From: Daphnia carinata
Taxonomy: Eukaryota > Arthropoda > Branchiopoda > Diplostraca > Daphniidae
Reading direction: 5' to 3'
Assembly: GCF_022539665.2 (NCBI RefSeq)
Contig: NC_081338.1
Coordinates: forward strand, 4,835,679-4,899,678
Length of the DNA: 64,000 nucleotides
This document shows, in pieces, positions 13,311 through 25,895 of this stretch; position 1 is the stretch's first letter; every line of letters starts with the position of its first letter. A model generated the notes under the pieces. That model worked only from the letters and a program-made list of their open reading frames with translations, was not told the origin of the DNA and ran no database searches. The position numbers were made by a program, and so were the translations under genes.

Positions 13311-15559
13311 GAGTACTCCAGCCACTCCTCGCTGCTGCAGACCTGGATGTTCCTGAGGAGCTATGGTGGTAGTTGTTTGGCAAGCCTTGGTAGATTAATT
13401 TACACGGCCAGCCTATGTCAATTTAGCCTATATATGGAAACAAGAAAAACCAGTTTAGCAAAAACAGACAATGAAGACAGACAGTGCAAAGTGTTCGACT
13501 TTATGAACTGTTGGGTAACTTTCGCTAGAGAACGCCAGTCCCATATCGTCACGACTAGTCACTGCTAACACCATTTCATGACTTGAAAAACTACGTTGAT
13601 AAAATTGGGGTCATATGAAAACCAATCGTGGGCTGTTTTTGTTTTAACGGAACAAATCAACCAGGATGGAAAACGAGATGCAGATATCGGGAGAGATCGC
13701 AAAATGAATTAAAAAAAATTTCTCTTGTTTTTGACCCAAGGGTAGAAAGCAGACGTGCAACAAATGTTTCAATGCGCATGCGCGCATTGCCAGTTCTAAG
13801 GATATGTTTTTTTCTACTTCCTAACAGGATTTGACAGCTTTGTTGCATTAAAATTAATGTGACAAACTGAAACTTACTGCTTGATTATTGTAAAGGGTAA
13901 CAAAAAAAAACAGCAAATGCCAAGCTGTTTCTTAAAAGGCAATCTCTTGTGATGTGTGTGTTGCAAGTCGAGTAAGGCAAACACAAAGAGGGAGAAGAAC
14001 AAAGAGCTTTTTTTTCTCACACACAACCCCTAATCCAACGCCCGCTCACACATACACCACGTATACACACACTCACACACACAGACACACTCTAGGGGGT
14101 GGAGAAATGGCTCAACGTTCGTTGGTTATTTATTCGATGATACGCGATTGTGTAGACCCGTCCACTTCGGATCACGGTCAGAGCCAGACTGAGTTGCCTC
14201 GAAATTTTGTCTTCCGTTCCACACACCAAGCAAAGAGAGAAGAGAAAACCCACGCCGCGCTCTGGAAGCAGCAGCTGCCAGCTTTCACCCTATCCATTTC
14301 TTTTATGCGTATCTTCCCTGTGATACTTGGGATTTGTCTGGTAAAAAGAACTAAAAATATATTTTCACATATGTGTGCAACACATAAAATATGATTTCAC
14401 ATCGCTGTTATATTTTGGAAATGAAATGTTACTACTTGAATTAAATGCCATGCTTATTTAATAAGAATAATAAATATTTTTAACATGTTTTTCATATGCG
14501 AACAGAGCCATCTAGCGATGCGAATATACTTTGGCATCATCACGCTCGGGGTTTCACCTAATGTTGACGCATCTAACGAATGATCACGACCTGGGCTTGT
14601 CTGATTCATCTAGATTACACTATACATTCATTTCTCTTCTTGATAATGATACAGAACGGATACCTTTTCCATCCAATTCCGTCTTCTAAATGGGGAACTT
14701 TCGACAGTTTCTTTTACGCCACCTGTTGGTCAATACAAAAAAACGCCCTACAAAACGAGGATAAAGAAAGTCACACAATGGACGGCATGTAATTTATACA
14801 GAAGATAATAACTGAACATCGATTCACCAGTAAAAGAGAGAGTTCTTTTTAGATGCTCGATTATACTATAGTGGTAATGAGTTTAGTATTTTTTTTTTCT
14901 CAGTTGCCATACAGAAGCTTTCACTTGATGCGGCCTACCCACCGTTTTCTCCTTCCGCAAAGATTGTTACACGTACCCACAACTCCACCAGTTTTCTCCG
15001 CATCTGTTGCGCCACTCTGATTTTTCATATCTTATTTTTATTTTTTGTTAGCAAGGCAGTCGTATGTTGCCGTAGTCACTCCAAAGTCAAAGTTGCTAAT
15101 AGTAGTTGTGCTTTCCTACATAAGTTAATTCTAATAGAAGACATTATCTTTTCGTGTCGGATCGTCGATTGATTAGACGATCCGACGCTAGGTTTGCTGC
15201 TGTCTGTGTGTATGTGTTTCTTCTGCCACCCCAAAAGGACTGCCCATAAAAGGAGACAAACAAAAGGTAGCAAAAGAAGTGACCAAGGGGAAAAAAACTT
15301 GTGTAATCTTTTGAAAGCTTGGTCACATCTAGTTGAATTGTTTGACTGAAAGGGGTTGCAAATCAGTAGTGAGGGGCGTAGATTTAAAAAATAATAATTC
15401 AATCTATCAAACTGTCAGTCGTACGTTGTGTGTCTAACACAGCAGTCTAAACATACAACACCACACACTGCCTACAGACTACGTGCTGCCAAGGGATGTG
15501 CTATTGAACAAAAAGGATTCTCCATGAGAGCATGTGTATGCTAGCTGAGAGCGATCTAG
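13311..15559. other. Divergent upstream region of Nemo-like kinase and Slingshot
   Basis: The two genes point away from each other, so both promoters and any 5' noncoding exons should lie here. I see no coding exon with family similarity. A CA-rich microsatellite sits at about 14046-14091. Several splice-like sites occur but cannot be assigned. Confidence 0.4.
14046..14091. repeat. CA-rich microsatellite
   Basis: An imperfect run of CA dinucleotides interrupted by CT, CG and TA steps lies between the kinase and phosphatase genes. Confidence 0.7.
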
Positions 15560-18500
15560 ATGGTGGTGATGGCTGCATACCCCCAGAATACTCTCCATGT
15601 TAACAATGAAGATGAAGCCTCTCCAGGAGGCACATGCAAGAAAACTGACCTTCAACAACACCTTCAGGTTTTTATTTGAAACTTATCCCATATACACTGT
15701 CAACGTAATCTAAGATCTTATTGTTTTTTTCGTTGCAGTTTATGTTTGCTCTTCTTCCACAAGACCATGTCTTGAAAGAAGTTGTTCGTCTGGAGTCAAC
15801 CCACCAGGGAAGGGTTCGTTATCTGGCAGTTGTTGCCTATGCAGGAAGCCAACCTGATGATGAAGAAGCATGTGGTAAATAAGAAAATATGTGCTAATTG
15901 ATTCACTATAATAGAAATGGAAATATGGCTTTTTTTCTAGTACTTGGTTTCGACTGGATTGGAGAGAAGACAACACTGGGTTTGGTACTTTGCATCTATG
16001 CAGATGCGGGACTCACACTAGATGGCGATGGCGGTTTCAGTTTGTGTTCCGGTGGTAGTCAGCATGTTTTCAAGCCGGTCAGCGTTCACGTCCTCTGGGC
16101 CGTCATTCAAAGTCTACACAAAGCCTGTGACCGGGCCCAAAAGTACAACCACTACCCCGGAGGAGGAACCCACAGATGGGTAGAGTCCTACCGCATAACT
16201 TCGGATCGATCGTGCCTCAACGAATGGAATTACCTGCCAGATGTTGAGTCGAGACGCCCAGCATCACCACAGGATCAGAAAGCGGACCGCGAACGACTGA
16301 TACGCTCTACGCTCAAAGAAGTGATGATGACATTAGATTTGGACGATGTTACGTCAGTAGACATTCGTCGACGCGTCGAAGAAGAATTGAAGATGGATCT
16401 GACAGATCAAAAGTCTTTCCTGGATCAAGAGATGCTTACCATTCTGGGGCAAATGGACGGAGCCAGTCGTATATTTGACGACCTTTTTCTTGGTTCAGAA
16501 TGGAATGCTTCGAATTTGGAAGAACTCGAGAGAAACGGGATCGGGCACATACTCAACGTGACCCGGGAAATTGATAACTTTTTCCCGGATCAATTTGATT
16601 ACCTCAATATCCGTGTTTATGACGACGAAGCCACCGAGCTGCTCAAACATTGGGATCGGACTTACAAATACATCAGACGAGCTCTTGAAGATGGTTCCAA
16701 GGTGCTTGTACACTGCAAAATGGGCGTCAGTCGTTCCGCTTCCGTAGTCATAGCCTACGCAATGAAACAGTGGAATTGGGATTTGCCTCAAGCACTGAAA
16801 CACGTCAAGGACAGGCGAGCATGCGTCAAACCCAACACTAGTTTCATGCAACAACTTGAAACTTATGCTGGAATCCTTGACGCTTCTCGACAACGCCACA
16901 ATAAACTTTGGCGATCAAAATCAGAAACTAACCTGGCAGCAAAAGTGAGTCCAGCATACTCTGCTCGGCGACAGCGACCTACGCAGGATAAGGAACATAA
17001 ACAACAACAATCGGGCAATGTCGTAGGGTCGAGTGTACCTAATTCACCTGTCAGACAACAACAACAACAAATCAGCATGACAACAGAATTGCAGGTCGAT
17101 TCTGTTGATCAGCAGCAAGAAAAACCTACTGAAAAGGATTCGCCTATGGATACACTGGACTTGTTGGAAGGAGATCTTGGACGACCCAAGTCTTGGTCAC
17201 CTGACGACAGCCTGGCCGAGTCTTATTTCCCGTCTCAGCCGGAAGCTCCAGAAACTGAGCTTCAAGAATCGGCGGCCAACCCGACCGTTTGCGTCAGTCT
17301 TCGAGTTCCTTGCTCTAACGGCCGGACGTACAGTGTGTCGCAGAATCGTGCGGTTAAACTTGAGTCGAGTCCACCGCCACCACCTCCGCCGCCCCCGGCA
17401 AATTTCTTCTTTGAACCATCGGAATTGAGCTTAAACTTTGATTCAGTTGAGTCGATGAACGGGGTAATGCTAGATGTTCCAGGCGAATCCAGTACTGATC
17501 CCGATGTGCCACCAACTGAACCTCATTTTGCCAGTCTTCCTCGGGTCGGCAGTGTCAAGGATCGAATATACGAATTAGAAGCTGCTGCATCCGTACTTCC
17601 TGGAAGCCCTGTACTAAGCAGTCGGCCAACGGGGCTCGTTTTGAATTTGAAAAATCCTTGGCATTTTGGAAGCAGCAATATCAGTCCGCTGACTGATCCG
17701 ATTGTAGTTGAAGCTTTATCGATACTGCCAGGTATCCAATCGAAACCAGTGCCGACTACCAGTGCTACCAATGGCCGCAAACGACCTGAACAGGAAGTCA
17801 AAATTTTTGATGTGTTTTCTGATCGTGTGGATCGCGCTTTTGAACGTGAAGAACGACGCCAATCGGATGGATCTATCCCGCGTGAATCACCGATGCGACA
17901 ACGGTCATGGGGTGCAACCGAGACTCGATCTCGAGTTGTCCCTTTAACGAATCCTCGTCCTGATTCCCCAACAGGAATGTCCAGTTACTCCAGCGACCCA
18001 TCACTTCCAACCATCCCGTCCGAAGAACAACAAGATTCCTTGCTTTTAAACGAATGCAGTCGAGGTCTAGTTCGGATGCAACGAGAGGCATTGGAAAAAG
18101 CCAACAATGGACCTTCGTATCAACCGCAGCAACGAAGAAGCCTTCCGGATGAATCAGTTTCCAGTACCTTGCTATTCAGCCGGAGCACCTCGGATACATC
18201 ATCGACTGAGGGAATTAGCGTTATGCGGCTGCGTAAAGCTCTGGAAGCCAAAGCCACATGCCCACTTACCGGATCGTTTGCTCCTACTCCAACAGTCCTG
18301 GTTGCACTGGCTGCGGCGGCTTCATCGCAAAGCACCCAAACAAGTCCCACTCGGCAAAGGTTACCTGTCGCAAGGGAAAGACTACGCAAACGTAGTCTCA
18401 GCCTGGAACGGATGACCTATCCTTCTGGTAAATGAGTTATTATATTTTTATTGATATCAGTTGTTGAATTTTTTTGTAGCTCAAGGTCCTCAGGATGCGA

Positions 18501-18850
18501 ACAATGCAGCCCAAGAAGTCCCTGAAGAGGTAGATTTGAATGTCAAACTTCTTGTCGGTCGCTTTGAAACACCTCACCGACCAGTTAAGAAGATGGAACG
18601 GCCTCGTGGCTGGTCCGAAAGCAGTTTGAACACTCCCAGTCATCCTCGGCCAAACATCGTTCCACAACGCCGTTCTCTAGCCGCTAAGCCTCCAGTTCCA
18701 AATGATCCTTTCATCCCCATGGCTCAATTACCACGCCCTGCCGTCAAAGAGCGGAAACTCTACCAAGGTAAGACGCACCCGCTTGATCGACTGACAGCTG
18801 GGGCCCGCCAACAGAAGCTCGTCGCACAACCCGTCTTCGGTACCATGTGA
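15560..18850 (+). CDS. ssh: Slingshot cofilin phosphatase
   Basis: Slingshot dephosphorylates and reactivates ADF/cofilin at actin structures. Exon 1 (15560-15668) follows an in-frame TAG and ends TDLQQHLQ, the conserved start of the family N domain. Exon 2 (15739-15874) begins FMFALLPQDHVLKEVVRLES. Exon 3 (about 15938-18428) carries the rest of the N-terminal regulatory domain, a DEK-C-like segment (DRERLIRSTLKEVMMTLDL) and the dual-specificity phosphatase domain. The catalytic loop is HCKMGVSRS with its Cys and Arg intact. After it come KLWRSKSETN, then a long low-complexity tail with polyproline. The last exon (18481-18850) ends in the conserved LIKELY docking tail QLPRPAVKERKLYQGK and HPLDRL. 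All junctions are in phase. The product is roughly 1,040 residues and looks intact. The N terminus is shorter than in vertebrates. Confidence 0.93.
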
Positions 18851-19303
18851 CCCGGTTTGCGCCATTCTATCTTTTTTTTTCTATCTTGTCTTCATTCGTG
18901 CCCCTTCCCGTTCCCCCTCCCCCCCTTTTTTTTTAAATTTTTAACCTTATTATTTAAAAATTTACGTAAAACAAAAAAGAATTCGTTTCAAAACAGCTGG
19001 CAAGTCCAGGTGATGTGATATGATCCCTCTATCTTTTTTCCCCTTTTCTTGCTAGTCAACTCTGCCTCCATTTCTATCCTTCTTAACTCGCCTCCTTTTC
19101 GCTCTTCAGTTATTTTTTTTTTGTCCAATATCACTGAGATTAATTTGCTATTTTTCACCTATCGCCCTGTCGTCGTAAATGTTGTTGTACGCATTATTAT
19201 ATATACTGAAGGGTACGTCTGTTGTAAAATAACGAATAAATCATACAATACATTTCAACCATTTTTTTTTTCAAATCAAGGTATTGTATTTCTTTTATTA
19301 TTT
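18851..19303. other. Convergent 3' UTR region
   Basis: This lies between the stop codons of Slingshot (+) and TYW4 (-). It is T-rich with AATAAA-like signals (for example AACGAATAAATC near 19230). No coding sequence is seen. Confidence 0.5.
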
Positions 19304-21611
19304 TTAAATTTTTAATTCCACAAAAACGTTATTCAGGTGTGTGCCGAACGAGAAACAAGGACTACCTCCACCCCAGCAAAGGATTTTTGTTCCGTCTTTC
19401 TCCTCTTCGTCTAGCTGGGCGTTAAAGCTGGCGAGAATAACCGGCTGCTTGATATCCTGGATCTATGAAGATAAAGAAATATTGATGGACCAACTAATTC
19501 CAGGTAAACGTACAATCATAATCTTACCGGTAACTTATATTCGACACACGTCCATTTTAATAGATCGATAACGCAGACGCCAGGTGAGCTCGTGTGGCAG
19601 GTGGAAATTCCACCAACGAGTATCAGTCGATTATCAGCTGTAACAAGGGCCTGATGTGAGTAACGGGGAATAGGTGACGGCCCATGCCATTCAGGTTCTA
19701 TCCATTGCTGTTGGCTACTGTTACCCGTATCTGAAACAAGCAGCTGTGGCCGGGACGCCATTTCCGACTTGTCTAAACCGCCTGAAATCACGATCAAGTT
19801 TTGCCAGTAGGATGCGGTGGCAGAATGGCGGCCTGATGGCAATGACACGAAAAGTTCCCATTTGATGGATGGTGTTTCGATGTTTGAAACCGGAAGGACC
19901 CGCATCACCCAACAATCAGTTAAGAGATTGTTTTGTTGTCCACAACCGCCGCCAACGAAGATGCCGCATGGAGGTATTATGGATGATGCATGACGCCACC
20001 GAGGCTCAGGCCATCCGTTTTCGAGTTGGCCTTCCAGCCATTCTATTTCATTGTTCTTTACGTTGATAAAGCCTACGTCTCCCAACGCCATTGCAGGGTG
20101 TGTCCGGCCACCATAGATAACAAGCCTGGAGATGGGCTCGAGTAAATGAAGCGAGTGGTACATTCTTGCTAGTCGTTTGTTTTTCAATTGTGATTCGATT
20201 GTTCCATCCCGATGGACACGGATCAAATTGTCTAATCTTCCATGCCCTTGTGGCCGGGCACCAAATCCGCCCACTATCCACATGCCACCATCGACCAAAC
20301 TAGGACATCCGGCTTGGCCATAACGCTGGATCAAGGACTCTCTGAGTTGCCAACTTATGAGGTTGGAAGGTACAAAAAGGTGATCTTTGATTTCTTGCTT
20401 TTTGGGAGGTAGAGGTGTTGTACAAATTCCTAAACTATAACTTATTAACGTTCGTTCTTCGTGGAATTGAGCAAGAAAGCAAACCTTTTGCTGCCGTCAA
20501 TATAATGTAATGAGAGCACTTTTCATTGAAACCTTCATATTCGTCAAAAGTTTCAAGTTTCCGCATACGATTCAACTCATCAGAAGATACAAGCTGATGA
20601 GCGAATTCGTTGATATCGTAAATTTCACAGGAAGACCAACCCTGTTTAAAGACAATTATAATGAGATAACTTGTTAGTCCCGGACAACTGTACAGTTAAT
20701 TACCCTATGAAGATAACGATTTCTTTGGCATTCCTGGTTAGGATAAATGGGTAAGCTAAGCAAAGGTATGCTTAGTTGGATAAAATGTTGCTGCATCACT
20801 CGCCCAAAACCATCACTCGGTCGAATTTGTTCGTAAACTGCAAAGACGGCGTTCAAGAACGTGTCCGCGCACCATTCAATCAATTTGCTAGAACTATTTG
20901 CAAATTTACCTTTTTTCAGGTAGTTCCTTTTTTTCAAATTATTTGAATTAATGTAACTCTGTATACCTGGTTTCATCCATGTATGTGATGGCACATTCAG
21001 AAATGAGTAAAGTAGGTAAGAGCGGATTCAGTGATAGACTCTCAAATAGTAGTTTAGTCAGTGATGGAAGATTTCTCAAATCTGCTGCTACAAGATGATA
21101 GGTTCCTTCAGCAGCCAGTTCTGAACAAGAAGGATGGTTCTTGATTAACTGCCATTTGTTTGCCACCACATCTGGGAAATCAATTTCAACATACTGGCAT
21201 TGTTTGTGACCGAGTTGTCTCAGCATGAAGAAGGATGTATCAAATCCAGCACCAAAGGAGATTATCTGCAGAATATCAAATGTCACTGGTTGGTGAAAAT
21301 AAGTAAAATGTACATTAAATTATTAAAAGATCCTAGTGATTGATTACCTGACACTTTGGATGTTGAGAGAGGAACTTGTTAAAGATGTAGTGAATGGCTT
21401 TGGCACGTACATAGTAGCCCCGGTGAATAAGAGAAGATCTCTTAACTGGTTTTTGGGCAAAACAAGAAATGAAGGAATCTGTATAGTAACCAGCTGTGAC
21501 TGTTGATAGTTTCGAAGCGATGCTCCAATCGTTGGAGCCTTGAACCTGATGCGATGTATCAGCAGCAACAAAAAAAATAAGGCTTTGTTGACAGTGGTTG
21601 TATACGGTCAA
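19304..21611 (-). CDS. LCMT2: TYW4/LCMT2 wybutosine-synthesis methyltransferase with Kelch repeats
   Basis: TYW4 is an S-adenosylmethionine-dependent carboxymethyltransferase that completes wybutosine at position 37 of tRNA-Phe. The N-terminal part (about 21344-21548) has VQGSNDWSIASKLS and LIHRGYYVRAKAIHYIF. The next exon (about 20968-21267) has the SAM motif ISFGAGFDTSFFML and the ISECAITYMD motif. About 20700-20900 reads KLIEWCADTF, then YEQIRPSDGFGRVM. From 20640 leftward comes GWSSCEIYDINEF and then Kelch-type blades (PSLVDGGMWIVGGFGA, RLVIYGGRTHPA, LIVISGG, LILVGG). The final exon (19304-19461) reads DIKQPVILASFNAQL and ends FVELKI. The domain order, methyltransferase followed by Kelch, distinguishes it from LCMT1. 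The start is uncertain: the ATG at 21611 is in frame, but an acceptor just before VQGSND suggests a separate first exon. Confidence 0.87.
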
Positions 21612-22503
21612 ATGGCATTCGAGTGTGGTTGCCTGACAAGTTTCACGGTTAATTTACCTGTACGTCAGAAGAACTCATTCTTGTGGCACACAACTGTAGT
21701 AATTGTTTTCTACTACAGCAGTCTTCAAACAGCTGTAGTAATCAGAGGTACTGTTAACCCGGTTTTCATCGGTTGGTGCTGCACGAATTTGTTTTGCCAA
21801 GTTGATTTTCAAGTCTAACTAGATCTTGATATGCAGCTCCCTGTAAAGTTTTCCAACAGAAAATTGTGCAACCCGCCCAATAAGCAGACCCGCTCCCAGC
21901 GGAAAAAATAAGAAGTTTCGTTCTCTGTTCGTGGAAAACCAACGACATTACCTGAAAACGTATTAATTTGATTAATAAAATTAACCAAGTCTTGAAAATC
22001 TATGCCATTTAATGAAAATCATAATTTTAAACCAGAGAAATCAGTGATTGTTCAAATCAAGTTATGACAAATTAAATTATCTTCCACAAGATGGCGGAGC
22101 AATAGAATGGTACTAATCGTTCATTGGCTTATCGCGTAAGAAAAGGGGTTGAAGTAGTGTGGAGGAACTGCTTCTGGTACGGACGTGGCCCTGTTATGTT
22201 TCAAAAGGGAGTTGGCTTACCGACATATCTGTACACTGTACCTGGTCTCGCGCGGAGCTTTGCTGAACCTGGCAACCATGAAATTCTTCAATAACCTAAA
22301 GATGGAGTAGTTATTGCAGATGTGTCAAAAACCATAGTCATCCCATAGCCGACTAGCAAAATATTAAACTCTCAATAACATTTTTGGGCGGCGCCTTAAT
22401 TATTTGTGTGTTCACTCGTCGAAAAGCCGCAGTTTCTTCTAGTGAATTTTGACCAAGGAATCGCCCCCGCCTACCGCTCCTCCTCGAGGAGAGGACAATG
22501 AGA
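21612..22503. other. Divergent promoter region of TYW4 and LIS1
   Basis: The two genes are transcribed away from each other within about 0.9 kb. The stretch probably holds both promoters and possibly a first TYW4 exon. A minus-strand ATG followed by a donor near 22240-22278 was considered but its phase does not match the next exon. No TATA box is obvious. Confidence 0.4.
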
Positions 22504-24289
22504 ATGGTGTTGTCACAGCGCCAAAAAGAAGAATTGTGCGTTATAAGAATTCTTATATTTTTGGAGTTCTTCTTACAGACTTGTTTCAATTTTGTTTTTC
22601 AGGAATAGAGCAATTGCTGACTACTTACTTTCCAGTGGCCACGTAGATTCTCTTGAAGCCTTCAAGAGAGAAGCAGACATCAGTGGAGATGTTGACAAAA
22701 AGTATACTGGGTTGTTGGAAAAAAAATGGACATCGGTTGTCAGGCTTCAGAAACGGGTACAGGAGTGTGCACAAGACTTATTATTTTGGAAACCATTTAA
22801 CATCTGTATTTTGCAGGTGATGGAGCTAGAAGCCAAATTGGCTGAAGCTGAAAAAGAGTTTATTGCTGGGGCACCCACAAGGGAAAAACGAAGCCCAGCA
22901 GAGTGGATTCCCAGAGCTCCAGAGAAGTACATTTTGTCTGGTCATCGGGCACCAGTTACTAAGGTAACATTTGTGACAACATTGATTCTTTAAAATTTAG
23001 ATTATTCCAAACACTGCTTGTGACTCTGGCAGGTGGTGTTTCATCCGGTTTTCAGTGTTTTCGTTTCGGCTAGTGAAGATGCAACTATTAAATTATGGGA
23101 TTTCGAAACGGGTGACTTCGAACGCACGCTCAAGGGCCACACTGACTCGGTGCAGGACGTAACCTTTGACTCGAACGGGAAAATGCTTGGTAAAAATACT
23201 TAAAAATAAGAAGAACACGGTATGTTACTTCATCATGGTCCTTTGTTTGCAGCCTCTTGCAGCGCTGACATGTCGGTCAAGTTGTGGGATTTCAATACGT
23301 TCGAGTGCACCAAAACGTTGCAGGGTCATGACCATAACGTAAGCAGCGTCACCTTTCTCCCTACGGGCGATTTTCTCGTCTCGTCCAGTCGTGATAAAAC
23401 CATAAAAATCTGGGAAGTGGCAACGGGGTGAGTTGTTTATCAAGTTTAATTGGAATCCGGGTCTTATTCGGCACACCCGTTTTATTGCTCAAACATGACC
23501 AGGTATTGTGTCAAGACCCTTTCAGGACACCGAGAATGGGTGCGACAGATCAGGGTGTCACCTGACGGTCTTTTACTCGCCTCTTGTTCCAACGATCAAA
23601 CCGTCCGCATATGGCTCCTTTCATCTAAAGAATGCAAGGTACTCATATCCTTTTTGTTCTAGTGTGTACATACAGCAATACTCCTTTCCGCCGGCTCATC
23701 ACTCACACCTACACACACACACACGCGAAGAATTCAATTCTATGATAATCTCTAGATGGAAATGCGAGAGCACGAGCACGTCGTTGAGTGCGTAGCATGG
23801 GCTCCCGAATCTGCTACAGCAGCTATCCAAGAAGCCACCGCTTTGGCGGCCTCCTCGTCGAATTCCGCACCGAGCGAGAACCATAAAAAATCCAATCTCA
23901 CGGGCCCATTTTTGGCATCGGGGTCGCGGGATAAAACCATCAAGATCTGGGACGTATCGACTGGCCTCTGCGTGCTGACGTTGACTGGGCACGACAATTG
24001 GGTGCGGGGCCTGGTCTTCCATCCGGGTGGCAAGTACTTGCTCAGCGCCGCTGATGACAAGACGCTTCGCGTATGGGATCTTCGTCACAGGCGGTGCCTC
24101 AAAACTCTCGAAGCTCACCAACACTTTTGCACGTCTCTGGGTATCTATTAAAAACACGCATCTTTCGTATTTATTCAACCCGTCTTTTCTCTCATTTTAT
24201 CGATTTCACCATTAGATCTCCATCGTACGGCGCCCTATGTCGTGACGGGCAGTGTCGATCAGACGGTCAAAGTCTGGGAATGTCGCTGA
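22504..24289 (+). CDS. Lis1: Lissencephaly-1 (PAFAH1B1) WD40 dynein regulator
   Basis: LIS1 binds dynein-dynactin and NudE to regulate microtubule motor force and nuclear migration. Exon 1 begins [11 protein letters not shown] at 22504 and ends at a GTGCGT donor; the next exon starts [13 protein letters not shown], giving the LisH dimerisation motif. A short coiled coil follows ([14 protein letters not shown]). Seven WD40 blades then run in order, each with its GH and WD pair: [85 protein letters not shown] and [12 protein letters not shown]. The last exon ends TVKVWECR and stop. All phases fit, and the length (about 410 residues) is normal. The insert between blades 5 and 6 is Ala/Ser rich. 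Confidence 0.95.
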
Positions 24290-25895
24290 AAAACAAAAGC
24301 ACGCAAAGAGAAGAAGAAAAACCAGCGCTAACAAAACAAATACCGATAAACCAGATAAAAAGCTATCAAACTAATGCGGTTATTTCATAGAACCCTTAAA
24401 TATTTTCTTTTTTTTGCATTCTTTAACTCTCTAAAAATTAAAACAAACAAAAAAAAAAGACATTCACCACTCTTCTTCTTCTGTGAAGTGTAAAAATCCT
24501 CCTTCAGTTCTTCTTCACAAAACATCCTCCTTTTTTGCAGCAGCAGCAACACAAAGCCGGGCAGGGCGCGGTGTTCCCACCAGTGTGCCATTGTTGGTTC
24601 TATTTAAAAAAAAAAACAACAAAAACAAACAAAAAAAAAATGGAAAATTGGAAAGAAAAATATCTACACCCTCAATAGGAACAGAGATCGATCCAGAGTG
24701 GATTTTTTTGTTTTCATTCTTGCTTGAAAGCTGACGCACTTGTATCCTCTCTCGAATAACGGCGCACTATACAACTTCTTCTCCAACAAAAACAAACACA
24801 TCAGTAATGTCGTGCATCTTTTACACAGCCTTTCAGAATAGGTCAAAAGAAAGTGTGTTTCATTCCTCCCTTCCGCGCTCCCTTCCATTTTGTTTTGTTT
24901 TGTAAAATTTTTCCCTTCACACCCGGGCCTGTACATGCTATCTCTTTAATTTTTCACTCTTCTTAATTTTTTCTTTTGTTCCAGCACATGAAGGAATAAC
25001 GGGGAAAATTCTTTCTTTCATTTTCATGCCATCATCGTTTGTTAAACGTGTAAAAATCACGAAACCTTTTATTTTTTTTTTATTTTTTTGTAGTTACATT
25101 AATTTTTTTTTTTGAAAACCTCCCGGTTGTATCTTCTGTTCTGTTTTTTCTTTCTTTAGGTGCGCCTGGAAAAATTATATTTAATTATAATTTTTTTTGT
25201 TTTTTCCTCCTTTTCATCGCCTTTTCGTCTGACCCTCCGCCTTTTTCCTACTCCCTCCTTGATTATTATAATTATAACGATTATTATTTTGTGGTTAAAT
25301 TGTTTAGTTATCATCTCATTTACCTTAACTCAAATTCAATGTTTTTTTTTTCCTTGTTGCCGCTGCTGCTGTCCTTTCGGTAATACATCCACAATGTGGC
25401 AATGGTGTCGATAAAGAGGCCTGATTTTGAAATCCAAAACAGGCGATTCCTGGCTAATAGAATTGAAAATCTTTTTATTGTTATTTTTATCTCCCTTTTT
25501 TTTTATAAGTAGGTACAATCAAATAATTGAAGAGGTTTCCGGGTTATGTTTAAATGAAGAGTAGAAATGTTTCAAGCGTCAAGTGGAATGGCCTGTGAGT
25601 ACGTGACTGGATACAAAACATTTTTGCGCCGAGTTTCTTTTGAAAATCGTCAAGTCTTCGTCACCATCGTCGACTTTAACGGCGCACGTGCGCATCCTAG
25701 AGACAACCGAGGAAGGATCGATAAGCTCCTCCCCTTTTTTTTCTACATTGACTTGATTTCACTTGATCCTCTTTTCCCAAGTAAAAAGCCTCAGTTGGAG
25801 ATCTTAGCCTTTTCGATGCTCGTCACTCGACGAACCGACTTTTAGAAACAAGAAGGAGTGAAATCAGTCGTTCACCGCAACTCCGCATCTGCATC
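24290..25895. other. LIS1 3' UTR and intergenic
   Basis: This is T-rich with many homopolymers, and is probably the long 3' UTR of LIS1 followed by the promoter of the transcobalamin-like gene. I found no coding exon. Confidence 0.45.

Noticed and set aside
22240-22278. Candidate first exon of TYW4 (MVARFSKAPRETR)
   Set aside because: It ends in phase 2, while the next exon begins in phase 0.
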